Counted from the stretch's first letter, positions 23,885 through 32,748 are shown. The stretch: DNA of 64,000 nt from Brooklawnia cerclae (GCF_011758645.1 NZ_JAAMOZ010000001.1:372001-436000); one strand, 5' to 3'. Notes: generated from the sequence alone by a model not told the origin. Made by a program: numbers and translations.

Positions 23885-24970
23885 TCACGGCGTGCGTAGG
23901 ACGCGAACGGGATCGTGGTGTGAGGCCGCAATAGCGGGCGGCAGAGCGGCGAGAGCGGCAGTAAAAGTAGACAGTAACGCGATAGCGGCGCCGAACGCGG
24001 GGTCTGGGGGAGTACCAGTCCAGATGAGAATGATGGTAGCGGTGATGGTGCCGGCAATCGCGCCGAAAGCCCCTGCAGCCGCGGATCGTCCGGTGACGAG
24101 CGCGACAATCACCCACCGGGGGGCGCCGAGCGCGCGCCGGCGGCCGAGGTCGGTGCGGTGGAGCAGTACATCGGCTAGCACAACGATGGCGGTAAGCAGG
24201 GCTCCCGCTGCCAGCACGATGACTACCAAGGAGCGTCCATAGGCTTCGAGGTCACCCGCGAGATCGACTTGGAGCTTGGCGATGTCGGTAGGGGAATCGA
24301 TCTTGACGTCTTCGTTGGGCTGATTGAGGACAGCGAGGACACCCGCCTTTGCGGCCGAGACTGCGTAGGGGGTGGTGGCGAGCACATGGACGGTACGGGC
24401 AGTAACATTATCGTCGGCCTGCACGAGAACCCCGGTAGCCATGTCTGAGAACGGGTCGCGTGCGGCGTACTGGCCAACGATCGGATAAGTGATGCCGGTT
24501 GTGGTAGTGACTGACCCAACAGGAAAGTCGAAAGCCAGTGCGCTCGTTGCAGCGGCTGATGCGATGGCCTCGCCTGGCTGAGGCCATCTGCCCCAGGTGA
24601 GAGTCACGACGTCGGCGATGTTGCCAACGACCTGCCAGGAAGCTACTCGTTGGCCCTCATTGGTGGCCGTGCTGGTGACGTCGATGGCGGCAGTAAAACC
24701 GACAGCACGATCAATGACATTCAGGCCACTGATCTGGGTGACGACCTCTTGAGTGAGAAAACTCTTCTGCTTCGCGTCGGTGAACGTTATGACACGTGAC
24801 CCGGCCGCTTCCATGCGGGCCTGCAGCTGATGTTCGGCGGCTGCTGCTCGTCCGACGGTCAAAAGCGTGGTCACGCACATTGCAGCGGTAAGCAAGGCAA
24901 CGAGAACGGTAGACACCCTTTGGGCTCGTGCCGAAGCCCAGATTTCCCGAACCAGTTCGGTGACTCTCAC
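23885..24970 (-). CDS. MacB/FtsX-like ABC transporter permease
   Basis: A 361-residue permease. One N-terminal membrane helix (VLVALLTAAMCVTTLLTVG) is followed by a long extracytoplasmic domain (about residues 50-230) and three C-terminal helices with a GRRRALGAPRWVIVALV loop, the FtsX/MacB layout. Together with the ATPase and the adaptor upstream it forms a three-part export machine (mechanotransmission type) for peptides or small molecules. It is the last gene of a leftward operon. Base composition of this operon is clearly lower in GC than its surroundings, a sign of transfer. Confidence 0.85.
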   Translation of the reverse strand: MRVTELVREIWASARAQRVSTVLVALLTAAMCVTTLLTVGRAAAAEHQLQARMEAAGSRVITFTDAKQKSFLTQEVVTQISGLNVIDRAVGFTAAIDVTSTATNEGQRVASWQVVGNIADVVTLTWGRWPQPGEAIASAAATSALAFDFPVGSVTTTTGITYPIVGQYAARDPFSDMATGVLVQADDNVTARTVHVLATTPYAVSAAKAGVLAVLNQPNEDVKIDSPTDIAKLQVDLAGDLEAYGRSLVVIVLAAGALLTAIVVLADVLLHRTDLGRRRALGAPRWVIVALVTGRSAAAGAFGAIAGTITATIILIWTGTPPDPAFGAAIALLSTFTAALAALPPAIAASHHDPVRVLRTP

Positions 24971-25602
24971 AGCGCTACCTGCTGGTCGCAGTGCTGTACG
25001 ACGGAATCGTCGTGGGTGGCAATGATTACTGCCGCACCGAGGTGCGCTGCTCGACGGAGGGTCGTGAGTACGACGGAGGTATTGTCACGGTCAAGGTTGC
25101 CGGTGGGCTCATCGGCAAGGATGACAGATGGAGTGTTGATCAGAGCCCGGGCCACAGCCACACGTTGGGCCTGCCCACCAGAGATTTCCCCAGGACGATG
25201 ATCGGCGCGTTTCTCCACGCCCAGCGCCATCAGCAACTCCTTGGCGTGTTCAAGGATGTCGCGCCGACGTGCTCCAGCGTAAAGCGCCGGTTCTATCACT
25301 GAGTCCAAGATTGTTCGGGCCGGGTCTAGAACAGCATCTTGAAAAACAAAACCCAAGTGCTTGGCACGTAATTCTGCTCGGCGAGCATCGGGTAACTGAT
25401 CCACTCGAGTGTCATTGACGATGATGGTGCCACTGGTAGGCTGTAGCATCAATCCGAGTAAATACAGCAATGTCGATTTTCCACACCCTGATGGGCCGGT
25501 AAGAGCAGTCACTGAACTGGTGGCGAAGGTATGCGTCAGTCCATCGAATAGCTCCTCGGAACCACGCCTGTAGTTGAAGCGCAGATCGACAACAGTGATC
25601 AT
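24967..25602 (-). CDS. ABC transporter ATP-binding protein (MacB/LolD type)
   Basis: A 211-residue ATPase with Walker A GPSGCGKST, Q-loop in GFVFQDAVLDP, signature ISGGQAQRVAVARALI, Walker B VILADEPTGNLD and the switch His in IIATHDD. This is the LolD/MacB subfamily. The ATG at 25602 follows the adaptor stop at once and the gene overlaps the permease by four bases. The sequence upstream of this ATG in frame is antisense-like shadow of the adaptor end. Confidence 0.92.
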   Translation of the reverse strand: MITVVDLRFNYRRGSEELFDGLTHTFATSSVTALTGPSGCGKSTLLYLLGLMLQPTSGTIIVNDTRVDQLPDARRAELRAKHLGFVFQDAVLDPARTILDSVIEPALYAGARRRDILEHAKELLMALGVEKRADHRPGEISGGQAQRVAVARALINTPSVILADEPTGNLDRDNTSVVLTTLRRAAHLGAAVIIATHDDSVVQHCDQQVAL

Positions 25603-25603
25603 G

Positions 25604-26659
25604 TTATTTGCCACTTTCGGCCTGCAATACGACGATCCGCTCTCCCACCGCCAAGCCACTAATGACGGCTAGCCCACGGTCGGACGCCAGTACTGTGACC
25701 GTCGTTCTCGTGCCATCGGGACGCAGCACATAAAAACCACCTGCTTCATCCGTACGTACAGCGGCTGCCGGTACCGCCGGGCCAGAGATCGGTGGCACTA
25801 CCTGCACGCGGCCAGACATGGAGGTAAACTCTGCAGCAGGTAGCGAATCGCACTGGACTCCACAAACAACAGAACCGTCCGGTGCAGCCAAGATCAGATC
25901 TGTTTGGCCGCTAGCTTGCTGTCGAGAATCAATTATTTTCGCAGACCATGTATATTCTTCGAAATCGATCTGCACCGTGGCGTCCGACGGGAGATTGTTT
26001 GCTTGCTCAACAGTAAGTTGTAATGCAAACTCTGGCGTACCCAGGTAAGCCATCAGTCCAGCTACTCCGGGAGAGGCCTGCGCCCCCACGGCGATCGCCT
26101 CTCCCGGAGTGATCGTTGCAGGAAGCTGGGGAACGGCCGCTAGAGTTCCCAACGGGATACGGCCGGTTTGTTCCTGTTCCTGATCCCTTTGCCAAGCCTT
26201 GACATTTGCGGTCGTTATTCCTGCCCAATCCCCGGTGACGGGCTGGTCATAGCCAAGGTCGGCAAGCAACTGCTGCACCTGCTCGACGTCAGAGCCCTCG
26301 CAGCCCTCTGCCAGGTCGCGATAAAAAGGCATCGAGCCACGCGCAACTCGCACAGGCACATTCGCAACCGAGTAGACTTCGGCGCCCTGGTCGAGGAACC
26401 CAGGGGAAATAGATGTCACAATGCCGGACAACAAATTGGTGGCAACCATTTTCAACTGCTGTCGAACAGACACGGTGTAGTTCACGACCTGACCCACACT
26501 AGCTTCAGTGACCACCGCATTCACCTGGTAAGGACTGGCGGAAGCCTCGTCATCAGTAACGCCCAGCGTGACCCGGCCCGCCCACCAACCGCCAGCACCG
26601 ACCAAAACGATTGCTGTCAGAACACCGATCCATCGTACAACAACTTTGTTCCGCACCAT
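25604..26659 (-). CDS. Export adaptor with peptidoglycan-binding domain (HlyD-like)
   Basis: A 351-residue membrane-fusion-type protein. An N-terminal signal anchor (IGVLTAIVLVGAGGWWAG) is followed by a beta-rich region, a PG-binding_1 domain near residues 115-160 (CEGSDVEQVQQLLADLGYD ... TTANVKAWQRDQ), and further lipoyl/barrel-like segments to the C-terminus. In actinobacteria such adaptors bridge MacB-type permeases to the cell wall. An AGGAACTG site precedes the ATG. It heads the ABC block and is probably co-transcribed with the lipoprotein gene upstream. Confidence 0.8.
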   Translation of the reverse strand: MVRNKVVVRWIGVLTAIVLVGAGGWWAGRVTLGVTDDEASASPYQVNAVVTEASVGQVVNYTVSVRQQLKMVATNLLSGIVTSISPGFLDQGAEVYSVANVPVRVARGSMPFYRDLAEGCEGSDVEQVQQLLADLGYDQPVTGDWAGITTANVKAWQRDQEQEQTGRIPLGTLAAVPQLPATITPGEAIAVGAQASPGVAGLMAYLGTPEFALQLTVEQANNLPSDATVQIDFEEYTWSAKIIDSRQQASGQTDLILAAPDGSVVCGVQCDSLPAAEFTSMSGRVQVVPPISGPAVPAAAVRTDEAGGFYVLRPDGTRTTVTVLASDRGLAVISGLAVGERIVVLQAESGK

Positions 26660-26732
26660 CAGTTCCTAGGAGTAGGCGATTATGCCGTAAGCGGTATCGA
26701 CAGCCAATGATATTGCCTCCTGATGTCGTGTT

Positions 26733-27398
26733 CTACTTCTGGTAGGTCCTGAAGCCGTCGGGACGTTGCGGGCAACTGAGATATGCCGAAGAGAGAGTGT
26801 TTTCATCTTCATCCGGATACAGACTAACTAGTTGATTCCATAGGTCTTGGGCAACCTCTAGTTCAGATCTCTTCATTGAATCCGCGAACGTTCCGTAGGA
26901 GGGCAGTCGTAGACCTGGGTACCCGGCTTCGTTTAGGCACGGAATGAAGTTGTTCTCGAGATGGTCATAAACCTGCTTGATCTCATCGCCTTCGGGCGGA
27001 CGTCGGATATCTTGTCGTACTGGGTACTGTGCAAAGCACTGATATTCTGCAAGATGATCCAACTCAGCTTGCCTGTCGTTGGGGGATGTGATTTGGTAGC
27101 CATCCTCGGTGGCCGTGACGCTGGTTCCCAGCGCGCGAATGCAGGGCACTCTGATGTTGGGAACATCTTCCGGATTTATCCATGTAATAACCTCAAAGTC
27201 CGGAGGATCAACAATTCCGTAGCCTTTTGCAAACGCAGCCTTTGATTGCTCAAGCAGCTCCCAATCCTGCGTGGACGGGGTGTACTCACTTATGCGTGGA
27301 AGCGGCTCGGAAGGTATAGGCATAGCTGAAGAACAAGCAGTCAGCGTCAGCACTGCGATGAGTTCGGCTGCAAAGCTAATGCGCTTACCAAAATTCAT
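26733..27398 (-). CDS. Putative lipoprotein of the export locus
   Basis: A 221-residue secreted protein with a lipobox LTAC at residues 19-22 (ELIAVLTLTACSS), so it should be lipid-anchored outside the membrane. The mature part has five or six Cys, likely in disulfides (RVPCIRALG, YQCFAQYP, FIPCLNEAGYP, YLSCPQRP). No family is recognised. It lies between the small secreted protein and the ABC adaptor, so immunity, maturation or capture of the secreted product are possible roles. Codon use is more AT-rich than the flanks. Confidence 0.75.
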   Translation of the reverse strand: MNFGKRISFAAELIAVLTLTACSSAMPIPSEPLPRISEYTPSTQDWELLEQSKAAFAKGYGIVDPPDFEVITWINPEDVPNIRVPCIRALGTSVTATEDGYQITSPNDRQAELDHLAEYQCFAQYPVRQDIRRPPEGDEIKQVYDHLENNFIPCLNEAGYPGLRLPSYGTFADSMKRSELEVAQDLWNQLVSLYPDEDENTLSSAYLSCPQRPDGFRTYQK

Positions 27399-27522
27399 TC
27401 AGAGCCCTACGATTCTGAGGACGGTGAGTGGATGCCAGATCACAACTGTTGGAATGAGATTCGCCGATGCGGCTTGGCGAGGGAGCTTGGCCTCACCAGG
27501 CCGCATTTGGCGTGTCAATATC

Positions 27523-27870
27523 TCAGGCTCTCGCTGGCGCTCCCGTGCAACTTTGGCTGGTGCCCGTGACCCATCCATCTGTTGCGGTGTTGAGGAATGC
27601 GACTCGCCAGAACGGCGTGACCCAGGTTCTTACGCCATATCCGCTGTAATACTGGGACGCGTAGCCGTTCGTCGCGAGATCCTTGGCGGAGATGGTTTGG
27701 AAGGACGCGAGTGTCACTCCGGACGTTGCGACGACCAGTTGATTGCTGTTGAGGCAGGAGAAGTTCTCGGCGTACCGAACATTTGTATCCGCGTGTGCAG
27801 GTGCAATGCTTAATGACGCAATGACGGTGCCAGCGCTCAAGGAGATAAGTAGTGTGCGCAGTTTTGACAT
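27523..27870 (-). CDS. Small secreted protein (possible export-system substrate)
   Basis: A 115-residue protein with a clear signal peptide (MSKLRTLLISLSAGTVIAS ... APAHA) and a mature part of about 88 residues with two Cys, many Tyr/Gly/Ser/Thr and the segment YYSGYGVRTWVTPFWRVAF. The ATG at 27870 is preceded by GAGG. No bacteriocin family is matched with certainty; size, export and linkage to an ABC/adaptor/lipoprotein set suggest a bacteriocin-like or surface-active peptide. It is the first gene of the leftward locus. Low GC supports recent acquisition. Confidence 0.65.
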   Translation of the reverse strand: MSKLRTLLISLSAGTVIASLSIAPAHADTNVRYAENFSCLNSNQLVVATSGVTLASFQTISAKDLATNGYASQYYSGYGVRTWVTPFWRVAFLNTATDGWVTGTSQSCTGAPARA

Positions 27871-28285
27871 CAGAAACCTCGATTCGACGGTGAACAAGGA
27901 ATAGCCTTAACTGACTTGCTAAAGGATGACCGTAAGCCGCCTAGCCACGACCAGCTATTATGAAGAGGGTGAACTGGCTCCTACCGGCGAAGCTACCGGA
28001 GTCCGTTGAGGTTGTCAATCCTTCGCGCCAGTTTTCTTGGTAGCAAACTCTTGAGGGAAGCCTCACTTTGTAGCGGCCGCTACTCACGGACGGCCGAGTA
28101 GCGTCGACTTTCGCGGACGCTGACAGGGGAACGCGCGACACACTCGTGCATGACGGCTGCTTTTCGAACAAGATGTGAGTCGGCTCGCGTCGCGCTCCGC
28201 GAGCTTGGTTGTGGTGCTCTTCGTAGTCGACATCCGTCCGTGGCGCCTCGTCATGAGGGGCGGCAGGCCTCCGGCCTGAGCGTCC
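27871..28285. other. Intergenic stretch, no supported gene
   Basis: About 415 bases between the secreted-protein gene and the lysG-like gene. Short frames are present on both strands, but none has a convincing start site, family resemblance or codon bias. It probably contains the promoter of the leftward export locus and the right edge of the acquired segment. Confidence 0.5.
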
Positions 28286-29185
28286 TCACCGGACAGGGTC
28301 GAGCATCGCGCGCGCCTCGATCACGACCTCGGCTGCGACCGCGTCCAACAGGGGGGACCGTAGGTTCCACCGCTGCCAGTAGAGGGGCACGGTGATCGCG
28401 GGCCCGCCCAGGGGCACGAGTTCTCCGGTGGAGAACGCCTCGCGCGACTGGAAGGGCGGCAGCATCCCCCACCCTATTCCGAGCCGCACAGCGGTCGCGA
28501 AGTCGTTCGTGGCGGGCACGAAGGTGCGGGGTGGAGCGAGCGGGTCGGCATGCTTCGCCCGTAGCCAGCGGGACTGCAGGTCGTCGTGCCGGTCGTAGTC
28601 GACGACCGGTGCCCGCGCGAGTGACTCGGCGCTCACCCCGTCGGGGAACCACTGGTTCTTGAACTCCGGTGTCGCCGCCGCGGCGTACCGCATCAGGCCG
28701 AGCGGGGTGACCGTGCGTCCGGCTACGGGCGATCCCTGCGATGTGACGGCCGCCATCACCGTGCCGTCTGCGAGCAGGTCGGCGGTGAAGTCCTGGTCGT
28801 CGCGGTACAGCTCGAATGTGACGGGGTGCTCGCGTGAGACGCGCGCGAGCGGGGCGAGGAACCAGGTGCCGAGCGAGTCGGCGTTGACGGCTATGGCGAT
28901 CCTGGCGGGCGAGCCGCCGACGCCGGCGTCCGCACCGAGGGCGAGCAGCGTCTCGTGTTCGAGTAGCGCGGTCTGACGGGCAAGCCGCACGAGCGCCGCG
29001 CCGGCCTCGGTCGGCTGCACCGGTTTGGTCCGCACCAACAGCAGCCTTCCGAGTTGGTCCTCGGCACGGCGTATGCGCTGGCTCACTGCCGACGGTGTGA
29101 GGTGCAGGCTTGCCGCTGCGGCTTCGAAGGTGCCCTCGTCGATGACGGCCGCGACTGTCTCCACGAGTTCGAACGGAATCCTCAT
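28286..29185 (-). CDS. lysG: LysR-type regulator of the lysine/arginine exporter (LysG/ArgP)
   Basis: A 299-residue LysR regulator. The N-terminal HTH reads FELVETVAAVIDEGTFEAAA then HLTPSAVSQRIRRAEDQLG, close to LysG and ArgP. The effector domain follows. It is divergent from a lysE-like exporter with 71 bases between them, the classical lysG-lysE arrangement of Corynebacterium. It should activate the exporter when intracellular Lys, Arg or His rises. The ATG at 29185 was chosen over one three codons upstream on family start position. Confidence 0.88.
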   Translation of the reverse strand: MRIPFELVETVAAVIDEGTFEAAAASLHLTPSAVSQRIRRAEDQLGRLLLVRTKPVQPTEAGAALVRLARQTALLEHETLLALGADAGVGGSPARIAIAVNADSLGTWFLAPLARVSREHPVTFELYRDDQDFTADLLADGTVMAAVTSQGSPVAGRTVTPLGLMRYAAAATPEFKNQWFPDGVSAESLARAPVVDYDRHDDLQSRWLRAKHADPLAPPRTFVPATNDFATAVRLGIGWGMLPPFQSREAFSTGELVPLGGPAITVPLYWQRWNLRSPLLDAVAAEVVIEARAMLDPVR

Positions 29186-29256
29186 GATAAGCAACGCTAA
29201 TGTAGATGAAGAATCTTGAACTGGATTGTTGATATTCGGACGCGTAGCGTCGCCCC

Positions 29257-29919
29257 ATGCTCACCGCTCTGTTCTCCGGTCTCGGTCTCGGCCTGTCGCT
29301 CATCGTCGCCATCGGCGCGCAGAATGCGTTCGTCCTGCGCCAGGGCATTCGCCGAGAGCACGTCGGTGCGGTTGCGCTCGTGTGCATCGCGAGCGACGTC
29401 GTGCTCATCACGACCGCCGTCGCTGGGGCGGGAGCCATACTCGCCGCCGCGCCGTGGCTTCTTGTCGCCGTGCGATGGGTGGGTGCCGCCTTCCTCGTCG
29501 GCTACGGCCTGCTCGCCGTGCGCCGCGCCTGGAAGCCGACCGGCGAGGCCCTCGCGATCGGGGAGGAGGACCACGCAGTCATGGCAACGACCGCATCATC
29601 GGGAGCACCGACCGCGACGCTCGTGCGCACTCGGTCCCTGACATCGGTCGTCGCCACGTGTCTGGCGCTCACCTGGCTCAATCCGCACCTGTACCTCGAC
29701 GTCCTGTTGCTCGGAACCGTCGCCAGCACGCACGGCGACCAGCGGTGGTGGTTCGCGACCGGTGCTGTCTGCGCGAGCATCACCTGGTTCCTGACGCTCG
29801 CCTTCGGCGCGCGCCTGGCCGGACGATGGTTGCGCTCGCCACGCGCCTGGCGCGTCTTCGACGCCTGCATCGCCGTCTCGATGATCGCGTTGGGCCTCAG
29901 GTTGGCCGCGTCGGCGTGA
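29257..29919 (+). CDS. lysE: LysE/ArgO-type amino acid exporter
   Basis: A 220-residue LysE-superfamily carrier with about six hydrophobic segments, an N-terminal IVAIGAQNAFVLRQGIRREH motif typical of LysE, and WLNPHLYLDVLLLG in the second half (the family NPH region). It exports lysine or arginine and protects the cell during peptide-rich growth. It is controlled by the divergent LysG-like activator. A 40-codon frame with a membrane segment starts just after its stop. Confidence 0.92.
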   Translation: MLTALFSGLGLGLSLIVAIGAQNAFVLRQGIRREHVGAVALVCIASDVVLITTAVAGAGAILAAAPWLLVAVRWVGAAFLVGYGLLAVRRAWKPTGEALAIGEEDHAVMATTASSGAPTATLVRTRSLTSVVATCLALTWLNPHLYLDVLLLGTVASTHGDQRWWFATGAVCASITWFLTLAFGARLAGRWLRSPRAWRVFDACIAVSMIALGLRLAASA

Positions 29920-29926
29920 CGGTGCT

Positions 29927-30049
29927 GTGGGTCGTCCTGGCGGTCATCTGATCGCCGTGCTCGGGATCGCTTTGGCGCTGCGAATGCGGCGCCGGCGCCT
30001 CTATAGCGAGGTGTATCCGCGGCTGCGGCAACGGATCGGCCTCGTGTAG
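29927..30049 (+). pseudogene. Possible small membrane protein, perhaps frameshifted
   Basis: A 40-codon frame from GTG at 29927 ends with IAVLGIALALRMRRRRLY and SEVYPRLRQRIGLV: a membrane segment with a basic tail. The preceding bases in another frame read VTVLWVVLAVI before a stop, which would give a natural N-terminus if one base were added or lost near 29948. Either a tiny real protein or a broken one. It lies eight bases after lysE. Confidence 0.3.
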
Positions 30050-30110
30050 TCGCTCGGACGCCCCTCCGCGAGAAGTTCTCCGCGGCCGCGACTGTGAGTA
30101 GGCTGGTCGG

Positions 30111-31040
30111 GTGAGTTCCACCGAGCCGACACTGCGCTATGCGCCCCCGCCTGACCTCAGCGGATACGCCTGGCTGTCCATCGCCGCGGCGATCGTCACG
30201 GTCTGCCTGAAAGGCGGTGCGGCCTGGCTCACCGGGTCGGTCGGCCTGTTCTCGGACGCGGCGGAGTCGTTGGTCAATCTGGTCGCGGCGATCGTCGCGC
30301 TGATCGCCCTCAAGGTCTCGATCAAGCCGCCGGACGACAACCACCCCTTCGGACACAGCAAGGCCGAGTACTTCTCGGCCGCGGTCGAGGGAATCATGAT
30401 CTTCGCGGCGGCCGCCGTCATCATCGCCAGTTCCGTCGATCGCATGATCCACCCGCGGCTGCCGGAGCAACTCGGCCTCGGCCTGGCGATCTCGGTGGTC
30501 GCCTCGGTGGTGAACGGCGCGGTGGGCTTCGTCCTGCTGCGACAGGGGAGACGCTACGGCTCGGCGACGCTGATCGCCGACGGCAAGCACCTCATGACCG
30601 ATGTCGTCACCTCGGTGGCAGTGCTCATCGGTGTGGGCCTGGTGGCGATCACTCAGCAGCCGATCCTCGACCCCATCGTCGCGCTCCTGGCAGGGGTCAA
30701 CATCCTGTGGACCGGCTTCGGCCTCATCCGGGCGTCGACCGACGGGCTGATGGACATCGCGTTGCCGGAGGCCACGCACGACAAGCTCATTGCCGTGCTC
30801 GACACCTACCGTCGTCCCGGGTCGATCGAGTTCCATGCGGTGCGAACGCGCCAGGGGGGCAACCGCCAGTTCATGGAGTTCCACATCCTCGTTCCCGGCT
30901 GGTGGAGTGTGCGCAAGGCCCACGACCTCACGGAGGAGGTCATCGACGCGCTGGTGGCCGAGGTTCCCCCGGTGCGGGTGTCGGCCCACATCGAGCCGAT
31001 CGAGGATCCGTTGTCCTACGCCGACGAGGAGGATTACTGA
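30111..31040 (+). CDS. Cation diffusion facilitator (FieF-like)
   Basis: A 309-residue CDF transporter with six membrane segments and a cytoplasmic ferredoxin-like domain (from about residue 210). The TM5 site is HLMTD (HxxxD). The TM2 site reads AESLVN, with Glu and Asn where FieF has two Asp (VDSLVD), so the transport site differs from the classic DxxxD. Metal choice is therefore uncertain (Fe, Mn or Zn). It starts at a GTG and is followed by a deaminase gene one base later, so the two form an operon. Confidence 0.85.
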   Translation: MSSTEPTLRYAPPPDLSGYAWLSIAAAIVTVCLKGGAAWLTGSVGLFSDAAESLVNLVAAIVALIALKVSIKPPDDNHPFGHSKAEYFSAAVEGIMIFAAAAVIIASSVDRMIHPRLPEQLGLGLAISVVASVVNGAVGFVLLRQGRRYGSATLIADGKHLMTDVVTSVAVLIGVGLVAITQQPILDPIVALLAGVNILWTGFGLIRASTDGLMDIALPEATHDKLIAVLDTYRRPGSIEFHAVRTRQGGNRQFMEFHILVPGWWSVRKAHDLTEEVIDALVAEVPPVRVSAHIEPIEDPLSYADEEDY

Positions 31041-31041
31041 G

Positions 31042-31491
31042 ATGAACGCTCCCAGGCGGGTGCCGGGCTGGGACGAGTACTTCCTGGGCATCGCCGCCGC
31101 GGTCTCGGTGCGCGCCAAGTGCACCCGGCGATGCGTGGGCGCGGTGATCGTCGATGCCGATCACCGCATCATCGCCACCGGCTACAACGGGGCGGCACCG
31201 GGGCGCCCCGACTGCCTTGAGGGCGCATGCCCGCGCGGCAGGCTGGGATACGACCAGGTCCCCGGTCTCGGGGACTACGACCGCCCGGGCAGCCCGGGCT
31301 TCTGCATCGCGATCCACGCCGAGGTGAATGCGCTGCTGTTCGCCACTCGCGACACACGCGGTGGCATCGCCTACATCACCGACGAGCCTTGCCCGGGCTG
31401 CCGGAAAGCCCTCGCCGCAGCCGGGATCGAGCGCGTGATGTGGCCGGACGGCCAGCTGTCCGCCGGCGAACTGGTCGCCTGGGACTGCTGA
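31042..31491 (+). CDS. dCMP deaminase-family protein
   Basis: A 149-residue zinc deaminase. The catalytic HAEVNALLF and the zinc-binding PCPGC with an upstream second cysteine cluster (CLEGACPRG) match the dCMP deaminase/ComE-like group. Such enzymes convert dCMP to dUMP for thymidylate synthesis. The length is normal. It follows the CDF gene directly, probably cotranscribed, without an obvious functional link. Confidence 0.85.
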   Translation: MNAPRRVPGWDEYFLGIAAAVSVRAKCTRRCVGAVIVDADHRIIATGYNGAAPGRPDCLEGACPRGRLGYDQVPGLGDYDRPGSPGFCIAIHAEVNALLFATRDTRGGIAYITDEPCPGCRKALAAAGIERVMWPDGQLSAGELVAWDC

Positions 31492-31508
31492 CCGCTCGGC
31501 TCACGACC

Positions 31509-32222
31509 TCACTGCTGGACGGTGCCATCCTCGGGCCCGGGCTCGTCCGTCTCGGCGACGGTCGTGGGCTCGGGTGCCGCGGCGCCCGGGATGTGGGCCT
31601 CGGCCTCGGTGACGAAGCCGTCGGCGTCGCGGGCTCGTTCGGCTTTCCAGGCTTCGTCGTCGAGTCCGTAGTGGGTTTCGGGGTTGCCGACCGCCGGTGC
31701 ACCCAGGGGCAGGTCGTCGTCGGTCTGCTCGACGGCATGCGTGAGAGCCACGTCCTCGGCCTCGGCGACGACGGGCTCGGACGGGATCTCGGGCGCGACC
31801 TGCGGGATCACAGGCGCCTCGGCCTCGGCGACCGGCGTCTCCGCAGCCGGCGGTACCTCGACCGGGGTCTCGGTGACCGGTGCTTCGGCGGAGGTCGGCT
31901 CCGGCGCGGTCACGGTGGTGAACCCGTAGTACTCGTAGAGTTGGGCCTCCTCGTCCGCGTCCAGGTGCTTGTCGGGGTCGACCCGCGGCGCTTCCTTCAC
32001 CTTCGATTCGGTGAACGGCACCTTGATCTGGCCGTTGCCGACCACTGCGCGTTCCAGGGGAACGAAGGTCTCCTTGAGACCGAACCAGCCGGTCTTGACC
32101 GTCACCCAGCTGGGCTGTCCGGTCTGGTCGTCGAGATAGACCTGGCCAATGCTCCCGATCTTGTTGCCATCGACGTCGATGACATCGGAGTCGAACAGTT
32201 CTTCGTAGTTCGTGTCAGCCAT
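31509..32222 (-). CDS. PRC-barrel protein with long acidic tail
   Basis: A 237-residue protein with an N-terminal PRC-barrel domain (MADTNYEELFDSDVIDVDG ... GQVYLDDQTGQPSWVTVKT) and a VDPDKHLDADEEAQLYEYYG segment near residue 95. The second half is a low-complexity Ala/Pro/Glu/Val-rich tail. No signal peptide. AGGAACC precedes the ATG at 32222. It is paired with a shorter PRC protein upstream that shares the barrel and the HLD.EE.. segment, evidently a tandem duplication. PRC proteins often act in stress response; the role here is unknown. Confidence 0.85.
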   Translation of the reverse strand: MADTNYEELFDSDVIDVDGNKIGSIGQVYLDDQTGQPSWVTVKTGWFGLKETFVPLERAVVGNGQIKVPFTESKVKEAPRVDPDKHLDADEEAQLYEYYGFTTVTAPEPTSAEAPVTETPVEVPPAAETPVAEAEAPVIPQVAPEIPSEPVVAEAEDVALTHAVEQTDDDLPLGAPAVGNPETHYGLDDEAWKAERARDADGFVTEAEAHIPGAAAPEPTTVAETDEPGPEDGTVQQ

Positions 32223-32311
32223 GCTGGGGTTCCTTTCTGGCGCGGTGACAAGGACAACGCTATTGCCCGTAGCCCACGGGCGCGGAAGAAGCGCCGCAAC
32301 TTGCCCATGGT

Positions 32312-32704
32312 TCATCCCTGAGGTGCATCGTCTCCGGTCGTGACTCCGTCTGGCGACGGAGCGGCTTGGTCGGGCCCCGGGGCACCCGAGCGCACCGAGA
32401 ACTCGAGGCCGTAGTGCCGGTAGACACCGGCCTCCTCGGCCGGATCGAGGTGGCGGTCCGACGGCACCTGCGGGGCCTGCTTGATGATCTCGGCCGGGAA
32501 CGGCACCCGGACGAGGCCCTCTCCGAGCATGGCTCCGGCCAGCGGGACGAAGACCTCGCGGGTGCCGAACAGACCCATGCGTGCGGTGACGTAGACCGGC
32601 TGGCCGGTGGCGTCGTCCAGGTAGACCTGCCCGACGGGGCCGACGCGGGCGCCCCCGGCGTCCACCACGGTGCTGGAGTACAGGTCGTCATGCGCTGCGG
32701 ACAT
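32312..32704 (-). CDS. PRC-barrel protein (shorter paralogue)
   Basis: A 130-residue PRC-barrel protein. VGPVGQVYLDDATGQPVYVTA and RHLDPAEEAGVYRHYGLEF align with the longer neighbour, but the acidic tail is short. It lies 89 bases upstream of that gene on the same strand. The pair looks like an ancient duplication with tail loss or gain. Confidence 0.85.
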   Translation of the reverse strand: MSAAHDDLYSSTVVDAGGARVGPVGQVYLDDATGQPVYVTARMGLFGTREVFVPLAGAMLGEGLVRVPFPAEIIKQAPQVPSDRHLDPAEEAGVYRHYGLEFSVRSGAPGPDQAAPSPDGVTTGDDAPQG

Positions 32705-32748
32705 CGAGGCGCCCTTCCCGGTCGGCGTGTTTTGTTCCTCTCGTGAGG

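Noticed and set aside
27523-27870. Lactococcin 972-type bacteriocin call for the small secreted protein
   Set aside because: Size and export fit, but the characteristic Tyr/Trp/Gly pattern of that family is not clearly matched.
27941-28171. 76-codon frame on the minus strand
   Set aside because: No ribosome binding site, no recognisable family, Ser/Arg-rich composition; likely chance.
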